64,000 bases of DNA from NCBI RefSeq assembly GCF_021347895.1, contig NC_067125.1, positions 7,086,268 to 7,150,267 of the forward strand, read 5' to 3'. The notes under the pieces were generated by a model. The model was not told the origin of the DNA. It worked only from the letters and a program-made list of their open reading frames with translations, and did not search any database. The translations under genes and the position numbers were made by a program. Origin of the DNA: Acanthochromis polyacanthus. Lineage: Eukaryota; Chordata; Actinopteri; Pomacentridae. Shown piece after piece: positions 1 to 12,207 of this stretch. Position 1 is the stretch's first letter. Each line of letters begins with the position of its first letter.

Positions 1-1475
<1,475 letters not shown>

Positions 1476-1477
1476 TA

Positions 1478-1671
1478 TATCTGCCAAAGGTGCTACTTTG
1501 ATGAGCCAAAAGTTTAGAATACATTTTGGTTTCTAAATTGATTTTCTTCATTTAATTTGTTTATTTGTCCTATGCTTTCATTTCAGAGTACAATGAGACA
1601 ATAATGTGCATAATTTCCGATAAAAAAACTAGAGAAATTGGGGTGTTCTACAACATTTGACCGGTATTGAA
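1478..1671 (-). mobile_element. Terminal fragment of an older Tc1-like element, host of the nested insertion
   Basis: This stretch (tctgccaaaggtgctacttt onward) is the reverse complement of about 5305-5490, the left end of another Tc1-like relic in this window. It ends in ggtgttctacaacatttgacc, a decayed terminal repeat matching the gtcaaaagttttagaacacc end at 5309. The younger Tc1 at 1-1475 interrupts it at a TA. The rest of this relic lies left of the window. Confidence 0.8.
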
Positions 1672-2855
1672 CATATGTTGGGTTTTTTAAAATTAGCCTA
1701 TTTGTTGACAGGTAGCTTTAGAATTAGTAATACATGATACTTTATAAATAGACATCTATTAGAAGTTTACATTTCCGCAGCTTATCACTGTAGCGTGGCT
1801 TTTTTTTAAAGTCTCTCTATCCTTTATCTGAGTTCCAGTAGCGAGAGCCGTCCCTATGGAACCTCCTTCAGGGCCATTTTCAGCAGCACAGAACAAACTC
1901 TACATTGTTCTGTTTTGTACATGTTCATAGAAGTACATGTCATGGTCAGAGCTGCTGAGTCCTACACTGTACTGGAAGCAAAGACACTGAAAAGCCAGTT
2001 AATCAGATTATGAATGTGATTCCTGCAAAAATTCACACTATTAAGCAATATATAGTAAATACAGAACAGTAAACACACAGTGTTCTTAAACAGCTTCAAA
2101 CTTGTTTACCAAGTGCACCAATAATTCCTTTGTCATTTTAATTTGTTTGCTCAGGGTCATGGCTATTTAAACTGTATTCATTTTCTGGTAGTAAATGAAT
2201 AATTCAGTTTTTGATTGGATTATGTATCGTATTAAAATCAAGTGGCGACCTCCAGAGCTGCCAGCAACCAAACTGCAGTTCCTCGAACAGCCACTAGAGG
2301 TTACCTCCAAAAGCAAGTCACTCCTCATTAACCCCCATGTTAAAATGTCCAGTTTTACAGCAGAATAAACATGTTTACAGCATGGTACAGAAAACAGTTT
2401 CAGTCTGTATAGCTACAGGCAGTGGTCATTGTCATAATTTGCACGTTTAAATTGTATTAAAGCTCATAGTTCTGCATAATTAAGGCTGCGGTTACTGTTA
2501 GGGACATTTGGGTGCCATCATAGCACAGTCTACCACAGTCACCACACTGAGCTTCTAAACCACTCTTTAGGAGACCTGTGGTTGACAGCATGGAGTGTTT
2601 GTCCATCTTGGTATCTGGCCAATATTTAAAACAAGTGAGTGGAGCAAATATGATAATAAAAAGATGCTCTAGGTTTCCAGCGAACATGAGCAGCATTACA
2701 GTCATGGTGTGGGTGGAAAAATCAGTGGAAACATTCAGATAAACAACCAGCTGTTCTTCATACCGATACCGCCAATATAGTCACCAGAACAGTTTTTATC
2801 ATCACCTGGCAGTCGGCTGATAGTTTGTGCGTCTCTGTCTGTGTGTGTCTGATAG
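1672..2855. other. lrrc75a intron sequence, no feature recognised
   Basis: This AT-rich stretch carries no supported coding region. A minus-strand open frame at 2457-2705 has no recognisable domain. The polypyrimidine/GT-rich run and AG at 2854-2855 form the acceptor for the next lrrc75a exon. Confidence 0.5.
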
Positions 2856-2968
2856 GAGGGAGACTCTCTCGGGGCGATGGAAAAGGTTTGTCGTCAGCTG
2901 ACCTACCATCTCAGCCCCCACTCTCAGTGGAGGAGACAGGGCCTGCTCAAGAGGAAACCTCAGGCCTG
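2856..2968 (+). CDS. lrrc75a: lrrc75a coding exon, first visible
   Basis: Acceptor AG is at 2854-2855 and donor GTGAGT at 2969. Read from 2856 it gives 37 codons beginning EGDSLGAMEKVCRQLTYHLS and ending KRKPQA, plus two bases (TG) completed as Cys by the next exon. The upstream junction appears to be phase 0. The donor runs straight into a (GT)n tract. Overlapping frames that read through the GT repeat are artefacts. Confidence 0.9.
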
Positions 2969-2983
2969 GTGAGTGTGTGTGTA

Positions 2984-3014
<31 letters not shown>

Positions 3015-6000
3015 CTGTGTGTGTGTGAGCTCATGGTACAGTATGTGTCTGTGTTTTTGTTAACATCTCAGTGTGTCACCAATGTGTCATCATCTGCTGC
3101 TCCTTTGGACGCCATGGAAAAATCCACTGATGTCTCTGTCTCTTTATTTTCTCACTCTCTCGTACACACAGTTGGAGATGAAATCAAACCTCTCTGTGTG
3201 TCACCTTCGCTGTCTCTCTGCTCGTTTCCTTTCCCCCTCAGACAGTTCTCATCTTCATGCATGCATTGTCACCTAAACTGTATTCGTTTGTGTTATTTCG
3301 TCTGGATTTCAGTGCAACTTTAAATCCGGATGTTGCTGAGTGTTGAGTCTGCATTTGGAGTTTTTTATTTTGAAGGTCGACAGCCAAATGAAAATGGAGA
3401 TTGTGGTTGGATTTGATTTATGTATACTGCAGTATTACACAATATGGAAATTAGCTATCAGAGGCTAATGTAAACAACCATCCTATATCCTTGTCCAGCT
3501 CAGCTCCAGTCATTAAAGACTGATGGTAACACTCTTTAAAGCAGTCCTCAGAATGAAACGTTTTATGTGAGCAAAGCGCTGCACGCAGATTTTAAAGTGG
3601 AATTAACTTTAATTAGGAATTAAAGAGGAATTAAAAGTCTCATGTAAAAGTGGCCTATGTGGGATTTATTCCTTTTCCTTCATGTCTTGTGAGTCTGGCG
3701 TGGTACAGGAGGTATAGAGGTGTCAAGATAAGTTGGTAGAGTGCTTGAAATCTACACTGAGTTCACCATCCAGCGTTTCTTGAGTAACTTCGGAGCAGTT
3801 TTTGCACTACGGCAGTTGGCATTGTCCTGCTGTGAGAGGCCACCAGCAATGGGGAGGGCGTTTGTTTGGTTAGCAACAGGAAGGTAATGATTACCTGATT
3901 AAAAGAATATAAATGATAACACGAAGACGAAGGACGTGTATGTCCAAAAATCAGACTTCTGCCGTTGCTGCAGACCTGATCCCTGCAGGATGCTGCACAC
4001 TCTAAATCCAGCTCGAAAGCATCCAGACTTGTTATAAAATGCATCCTGGTGGGAGCAGATGGTAGAAAAATGACATTGTAGCAGAACACATTTGGAGAAA
4101 GGATTCCTATTGCTGTGAGAATGGAGGATCAGTAGGAAATGAAAATCTCTCCTCCTCAGCTGTCAGCATAAACACCAGGTGTCACCTCCTCTACCAAACG
4201 GTTTGCACACAAATGCAGGAGCGCTGAGAGGAAGAAATAGCAATTCGGTACGGGCCATATAACTGGACCCCTGGTGAGTGTTAGGGAGTGTGTGTGTCAG
4301 GGCCTTCACAGCCAGCAAAAGTGATATGCAGCCTTCCTCTTATTAAATAGTGAGCTCAAAAGTTGCTCTGGAAGCAGTGCCTCACCTTTAATGGAATTAA
4401 ATGACAGCTGAGGATGAAAATTAAAATGAGTTTGGTAATTATCTTAAGTAATTCTGGACTGGTGGATGGGATTTAATCAACGCTGTGTTGCAGTCGGCAC
4501 TTCAGGCTGTCATGAACTCCAGTCAGAGTTATTAGCCAGAGGAGAGACAGGCCCCATTTACTCTGAGTCTCAGGGCAATGAGAGATGAGATTGAATCATC
4601 CATTTGCATGGAGCACACGCCATTAGCTATTTCTCTACACACACACACACACACACACATATATCCATGCTAATTACGTCAGCGCCTCCCACAGTCACAG
4701 GCAAAAAAACCCCACTGTCAATTCTGTGTCGCTTCTTCTTGCGCTCACAAGCTTTGGAGTTGTTTGTCAGAAACGTCAGAACATTCTCTGCTAAGACCAT
4801 CAACTGTATGTAAACACAAGTGTCTCTAAACCCTGCTGAGGTTTATACTGGACAGGATTTAATATTAGCTATGATTTTAACAGGAGCACAACACAATGTT
4901 TCACCTGCACACCTGTAATGTAAATGTCATGCAGAGCCACATTAATGTATTTATCTGTTGTTTTTAGCTCACCATGAAATTTGAGTTTTAGGTAATTTAA
5001 TTCATTAATGTCCATTTAGATTGGATTAGCGTTTTATAGGCACTTTAGTGTACATATGTGAACATTTGCATGATAATTGTCTGTCTAATGAGTGGAAGGG
5101 AGTATTCAGCGTTTTGTCACATTATTTTGTAACGCAGGTTTAGGTTAATTCTCCTGTTTCTGTCACTTTGAGACCAGGAGGCTTTTCTTGCTTCAAACAA
5201 GCTGAATGATTTTTCATCAAACCTCATTTGTTTTTTATATTGACGCAAACGCTGGTTTGGTCATTTCCTTCTATTTAACAGCTCTATGATTTCATTAAAA
5301 TAAACTACTGGTCAAAAGTTTTAGAACACCTACATTTTTCCAGTTTTTTAATTGAAATTCTGCATGTTATTGTCTCATTGTACTCTGAAATAAAAGCATA
5401 GGACAAATAAACAAATTAAATTAAGAAAATCAATTTAGAAACCAAAATGTATGCTAAACTTTTGACTTATCAGAGTAGCATCTTTGGCAGATATAACAGC
5501 TGAACACACTTGTGGCATTCTTTACACAAAGGAAATCAAATATTCTTCAGAAAGTTCTTCCAACTCTGTTGCAGAAGTTCCCATAAATGTGTGGTTCTTG
5601 TAGGTTCTTTGCTTTCACTCTTCTGTCCAGTTTATCCCAAACCAGCTCCATGGAGTTTAAGTCTGGAGACTGTGCTGCCACTCCATGTTTTCAAGCTCAC
5701 CATCTGGTTCTTTGTTCTAAGGTAGTTCTGGTAGAGCTTGGACTGATGTTCTGGGTCATTATCTTGCTGTAGGATGAACCTCTGACCAACTAGAACAGGG
5801 ATGTCAAACTCATTCCACAAAGGGCCGGTGTGGCTGCAGGTTTTTGTTCCAACTAAGCAGCATCACACCAGACGTGACTCATTTAATCAACCAATCTCAG
5901 TCTCCAGACAGGTGATTGGTCAGACTGTGTGCTCTAGGCTACAGCATTTAGTTCCAACATATCTACAGCACACAGTCTGACCAATCACCTGTCTGGAGAC

Positions 6001-9000
6001 TGAGATTGGTTGATTAAATGAGTCACGTCTGGTGTGATGCTGCTTAGTTGGTACAAAAACCTGCAGCCACACCGGCCCTTTGTGGAATGAGTTTGACATC
6101 CCTGAACTAGAACATACCAGAGGGTTCTGCATGGAGCTGCAGAATGCATTCTACAACTTTTGACCTGTAGTGTATGCCATGATCCCCTGTCTTCAGTGTC
6201 ATTTTACTCATCCATAAGTGATCTGGTTTGACTTAAAAGTTAAATCTAATTGGATTAATGTTATAAAATAGTTCAATGATGAATTGGCCAATAATAATAC
6301 AGTATACAACTCAAGCCAGCCAAGAATTCTTCTGGTGGCAAAAGTCTGTTTTACAAATCAGTACAACAGCTGGGTATGCTGGGTATACTGCAGATTGGGG
6401 CGGCATGGCTCAGTGGATAGAGTGGCCGTCTTGCAAACGGAGGGTTGCTGGTTTGATCCTCAACCTGTCGTGCTCATGTCGAGGTGTCCCTGAGCAAGAC
6501 ACCGAACCCCTAATTGCTCCTGGTGGGTCGTGGTTAGCGCCTTGCATGGCAGCTTCCGCCATCAGTGTGTGAATGTGACGTATCATGTAAAGCGCTTTGG
6601 GTACGTTGCAGGTATAGTAAAGCACTATAGAAATACAGGCCATTTAGCTTTTAAACATACTGCATATCGGTACATGTATATTTAAGGTGGGATTTTTCAT
6701 TACAATCCTTTAAGCGGAGGATAAGGTGTAATATAGCCAGCAGGCTAAAGGTCATATAGCCTGCTGGTTGGAGATGTTTCTTATATTTTATTGATGCAAA
6801 CGAGTAAATCGTTGGTTTTTAAGCACCGGTGGGGCTTTACAAACAAATCAAACTAAGTGATGAATTTAAGAATAGCTGATGCAGTCAGGAGTTTAGAAAT
6901 GCTGAAGTCGCTCCAAACAGACGAAAGGCAAACTGTTTACTTTCATCAAAAGCACTGCTTCATTGTTTCTTGCTGCTTGTGCTCTTTGGCACTATTCTGA
7001 TGCCAAGCATCACAAATTCACTTTGGCAAGTAAAGCACAATCCACTAATGACTCATAGCAGCCCCTCTTTTAGCCAGGCGAGTTTTTCACAGTACTTTAG
7101 CTCAGAGAGTGAACATCTTTAAATACACATTTGTCATGAAGCTGAAATGACAGACAGGTTAAAGTGGAATTTTAATTAAGTCTGCAGTAATGAAGCAGAC
7201 ATCGACACACGGGAATGCATCTCACTGTTCCATCGGCACCGAGAGTGTGTATAATCTGAGTTTAAAAGTGTCTGCTGTTATCTTTAACCTCCCAGCACAC
7301 ATTACTGCAGCCCTCATAACTAGATATAGGGATTAAAACACCTGTGTCTCTGTGTGATCCGTCCATGCTGCAGCTGTCTCCAGCTCTGTTCCTGCTGTGT
7401 AAAAGCACTTTTACTGCTGCTTTCCACTCGCTGCAAATCTGAGGCTTCCACAGTTAAAGAGACAGTTCACATAACATACTCGATACACGTTTTCACAAAG
7501 GAGACGACAAAAAATGTTACAGACAGAAAACAACGTCTCGCAATAGTTTTTTTATTGTCAATATAAATCCCTTTTGTTCACAATGTTTTATTTATTTTTA
7601 AGCTTTTCTGTACAACCATAGACCTCATTCAGAGGCTGGATAGAGCCTCCTGTTCTGAAAAACGAATGACAACGCAGAAGTGGAATAAACTTGCGTTCTT
7701 TCTAACAGCCAGTAGGGGGCGACTCCTCCGAATGTAAAAAGAAATGTGATTGTATTGAATTCTACGAGAAGATGACCAAACTTACTCTTTGATTACCTCA
7801 GTAATGAATGTAAAGTCTCAGTTGCCGGTTTCACATGTCCTTCAACGCAGCATGATGTTTATTACTCTGCCAAGGAATGAAGCACAGTCATGTGATGATC
7901 GTCCGTCTGTTAGCAACATTACACAAAAATGGACTCATAGATTTGGATGAAATTTTCAGAGAATGTCAGAAAAGACACAAAGACTGAGGAATTAGATTTT
8001 GACAGTGATGCTGCTTGTAGTGTGGATCCACAGATTTGTTAAAGATTTCTGTATCATTGCAAGATAGCGGCACGGTGTCACTGTAACCATGACAACAAGT
8101 GAACACTGCATGACATGATTGTGATCCTGCTACAAATCGACTTATTTAGGACTTATCAGGACTTATCCATTGGAAATGATACAAGGAAAAATTGATTAAA
8201 TTGTGGGGGTGTTTCCAAGTCCCATCAGTTCCCACCACCCGCTTCATATTTAGGTCACGTGATTCGGTATCCATACATAACGCACACATTCATAACACAC
8301 ACCTGTGCTCAGCGCAAGGTAGTTTTGTTTGTGGGTACATCTATATTAAATGAACACATTCTATAGTGATCATCAATAACTAATAAATAAATGCTGCATT
8401 TCTACAAAAAAAGTGCAGCATTTCTGATAATACCATATGGGGGAATGAACAGTTTGGTGGAGTACTGCACTCTCTGAGTGCTTTTCTAGTTTTCTAGATG
8501 ATGCTTCCATTTATAGTAAAATAGACAGTGTCCTTTTAAAAATAGTAAAATGGACATTGTGGTGGAAAATTTGCATGCAGGGCGACATGCACTGCTGAAG
8601 TGGATCATTTACCCCAAAAAATCAAAGCGGGCAGATAACAGATCAAGTGGAGGAAGTCCGGTGGAATAGAAGGCCGGTGGCCGGTTTGCTTTTCACATCC
8701 AGTGATTCAGTCCACTTGGGTGTTGATTTGAACTAATTTTCTGTTGGCTTTAATTTGTTCCAGCTTGACTTTCTGTGAAAGTGACAACCCTACCATGTAG
8801 TGCACGTCAGAGTTAAAATTTGCAAGCTAGTAGGTGAAAGTTTACTAACCAAGCTTGACTGGACTTCAGCTTGTGAGTGGAACAAACACTTCAATGTACA
8901 GTGGGTCCTACCATTTAATTAAGAGAAGCTTAAATCACAGTACACTTATCTTTATGCTTAAATCATGAATGGTACATAATGAATGCAGTGTGGGTTTGTT

Positions 9001-12000
9001 GACAGATAAATGTCTTGTTTGGTGGACTATACTGTGCATAGCTGTGATATGCTCCCGTTTGTAATGCACCGTGGAAATTGACTGTGAATGTCCACCCTGG
9101 AGCTTCTACAGACATGTCTAAGACCTGTTTTGTCTTTTTTGAGAAATGGAAACACATGCACAGTAGCTGCAGTGTCATTACATTTAGATTTCTGTATAAA
9201 ACTGTTCCTATCTGAGTTTGAATGGGATGGAGTGGTGTACCATTCTCTCTCTTTGACTCATCTCCATCAGGACAGCGTTGTAATAGAAGTTAGCTTTCAG
9301 TACAGTCGCTTCAGAAAAACTTACACTTTAGAATACATTTTAAATGAACACAAACATGTTCCTGTTTGTCTATTCTCAATAACACATAATGTCAAAGTGC
9401 AACCGTGTTTTTAGAATTTTTTGCAGCAACTCAAAAACTGAAACCTCTCATTTACAGAACACTCTTAACTCAGTGCTTTGTAGTTATCCTTATAATGACA
9501 CAATGCAATAAATAAATGCCACAAACTTGAGTTGATTTCCACTGATACTGAGCACAGAGTCATTTAGCTGCCAATATCATGACTCAGAAATCTGGTTGTG
9601 TAAGAGTAACGGCAGAAAAACACAAACAAGAAAAGAGAAAGGACTTTTTTTTTTATTTATGCAGATCACTTCTAATCTGTAGGGCCTCGATTTCATGTTA
9701 TCGGTAGAGGAGTACTTTGAAAAGCAGGGAAAGCTGCTGATCCTCCTTGACAACTATTTCTGTCCTTTGGAAACCAAGCAGCACTTCTGAACAATGTGCT
9801 TCTTTTTGGAGACTCAGAAAAGCATTTGGACTCCCAGGTTCAGCTCTTACATCACTGACAGTGTTGGACATGGAGGAGCCGTGATCAGAACCAGCTGGGT
9901 CTGGCAGCTCCTACTTCTGGATCTGATGTGAACTTTTTTGTGAGATCCAAATCAGAAAGAGATGCTTTAGACAATGAAAACAGTCCCCAGAGCTCTGAAG
10001 GAAATCAGAAATTGTGTAAATCATGGCAGGCACTTTCTTATTGTCTATTCAACAACAGCAAGAGTAATTGTGGTTGTGGATCGTGGAAAAAAAGATTAAC
10101 AAGGCGCACTGTTCGTTGTCTGGCTGCCTAACAACAGCTTCTTTCAGTGTCCTCGCTAAGACCTCTCGGTGGTTTGAAATGAGGCAGCTGCATCCATCCA
10201 TCCATTCTGCACAGCTGAATGTGTGGAGCAGCCAGCAGACCTGCTCAGCCCAGGACTAGGACCCCTGCAGAGAAAACTGTGAGGGAAACAAAGTGGCAGC
10301 GTATATTCTCAGGGCACATTTACTTCCTCACTGGAAAAAATGCTCCTCTCAAAACAAGGAAAAAAACCTTATTTTAAAGAATTTTTACCTTGAAATTAGT
10401 GAAAAAAATCTGCCAATAGAACAAGTGAAAAATGGCTTGGTAAGATTTCTAGAAATAAGATGTGATATTTAAAATACTGAGGTCTTAAAATTAGCTGGGA
10501 AAACTTATTTTAAGTTATATTTTACCAGGATTGTCAAGCTTAGGTGCCTTAACCCTCCTGTTGGCCTCATTTATGACACCACAAAAATATTGTTGCCTTG
10601 TCTGAAAAAAATCCAAAAATTCAGCAAAAAAATCCCCAAAATTTATAAAAAATATGCAAAATCTTCAGGAAGAAAATTCCTTCAAAGTTTTATTTTTAAA
10701 ACAAAATCCCCAAATTTGGCAAAAATAAAAAATATAAAAATATTTTTAAAAAATTGTAAATATTTTCAAAAACTGAGTAAAAATCTTCCAAAAAAATCCC
10801 CAAAATATCTAAAGTGATTCATAACATTCAGAAAAAAATCAACCAAAATCCAGCGAAATTCGCTGGATTTTGGTTGATTTTTTCTGAATGTTCTTAAAGA
10901 AACATTTTTTAACATCTCTTTTTTTCTACCAAAAAATGCTCAAAAATTTCCCCAAAAAATTTGAATATGTGAAAGTTTTCACTGTGAAAATCTATATTTT
11001 TTTTTACCACATTTACAAGCTTTAAAACGGGTCAATTTGACCCGCAGGACGACACGAGGGTTAAACTTATTTTGAGTTTTCTTGTAAAATTCAACTCAAG
11101 ACAAGATAATTTCAAGATTGTTTGACTTAACAAGATATTTAAGATGCGTTGTCTTAAAACAAGTCGCTCCATCTTACTGATGTCACTTGTTAAGTGAATT
11201 TATCTTAAACCAGGTGGGATGAGACTTTTTGACTACAAATAAGACAAACAGACTTAGTAAGATTTGGAGTTTTTCCAGTGCTTAGCCACATAAGGAGAAG
11301 ACAGTGGTCTTTAAAAAGAAATGTTCCATCTTTGCCCGTCAGCTGCGTATGATTGAAGTCGTGCTCTGACTAAGAAGAAAGAGCCGGGAGACAGAAAAGC
11401 AGATGGAGACGAGAGAAATGTCATGTCACAAGCCTGCTACTTCATTCTGTTTATTCCAAATGAGATTAGAGCCTTCATTGCTAGAAGTAAAATGTTATCA
11501 ACTAAGATTAGAAATCAATTAGCAGAACATGTGTGGAGAGAAAATGAAAGTAACAGTAAATTTCATAGGTCGGGATTCAAATGTGTTCAATCTAAAGTTG
11601 TGTTTTGACCTTCAAATTAGATGTTAGCTTGTTTACAGTCTGCTTCCTGCCACATCACAAGCTGTTCTAATTGTAACCCAGCATTGTGGTTGACTAAGTT
11701 ATCCCAGTCACTGTGTCATTTTTATTCACTGGACTTGATTTGAGATGTGACTGTGAGGGCTGCACTTCCTGAGCCAAACTGCATCAGTTAGATTCCAGAG
11801 GTTTCACAGTAGAAAGTTGAAGCCTGTTCATGTTTTCTCACTGCAAAAACTCAAAATCTCACCAAGTCTGTTTGTCCTATTTTTAGTCAAAATGTCTCAT
11901 CCCACCTGATTTAAGATAAATTCACTTCACAAGTGACATTTCAACAAGATAGAGGGACTTGTTTTAAGACAATGCATCTTAAATAGCTTGTTAAGTCAAA

Positions 12001-12147
12001 CAATCTTGAAATTATCTTGTTTTAAACCCTCGTGTCGTCCTGCAGGTCAAACTGAACTGTTTTAAAGTTTGAAAATGTGGAAAAGTGTATCTATCTATCT
12101 ATCTATCTATCGATCTATCGATCGATCGATCGATAGATCGATAGATC

Positions 12148-12207
<60 letters not shown>

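Noticed and set aside
2825..3323. Plus-strand frames reading through VCVCV repeats
   Set aside because: They cross the lrrc75a exon in the wrong frame and run into the (GT)n intron start.
6397..6470. Possible tRNA gene
   Set aside because: The polymerase III boxes are present, but the sequence cannot complete a cloverleaf and continues as a SINE body.
10590..10817. Lys-rich frame
   Set aside because: A-rich interior of the composite transposon.
10321..11290. 8-bp target duplication for the outer CACTG element
   Set aside because: Flanks of copies A, B and F were compared and do not match, so I do not assign the outer element to hAT on that basis.
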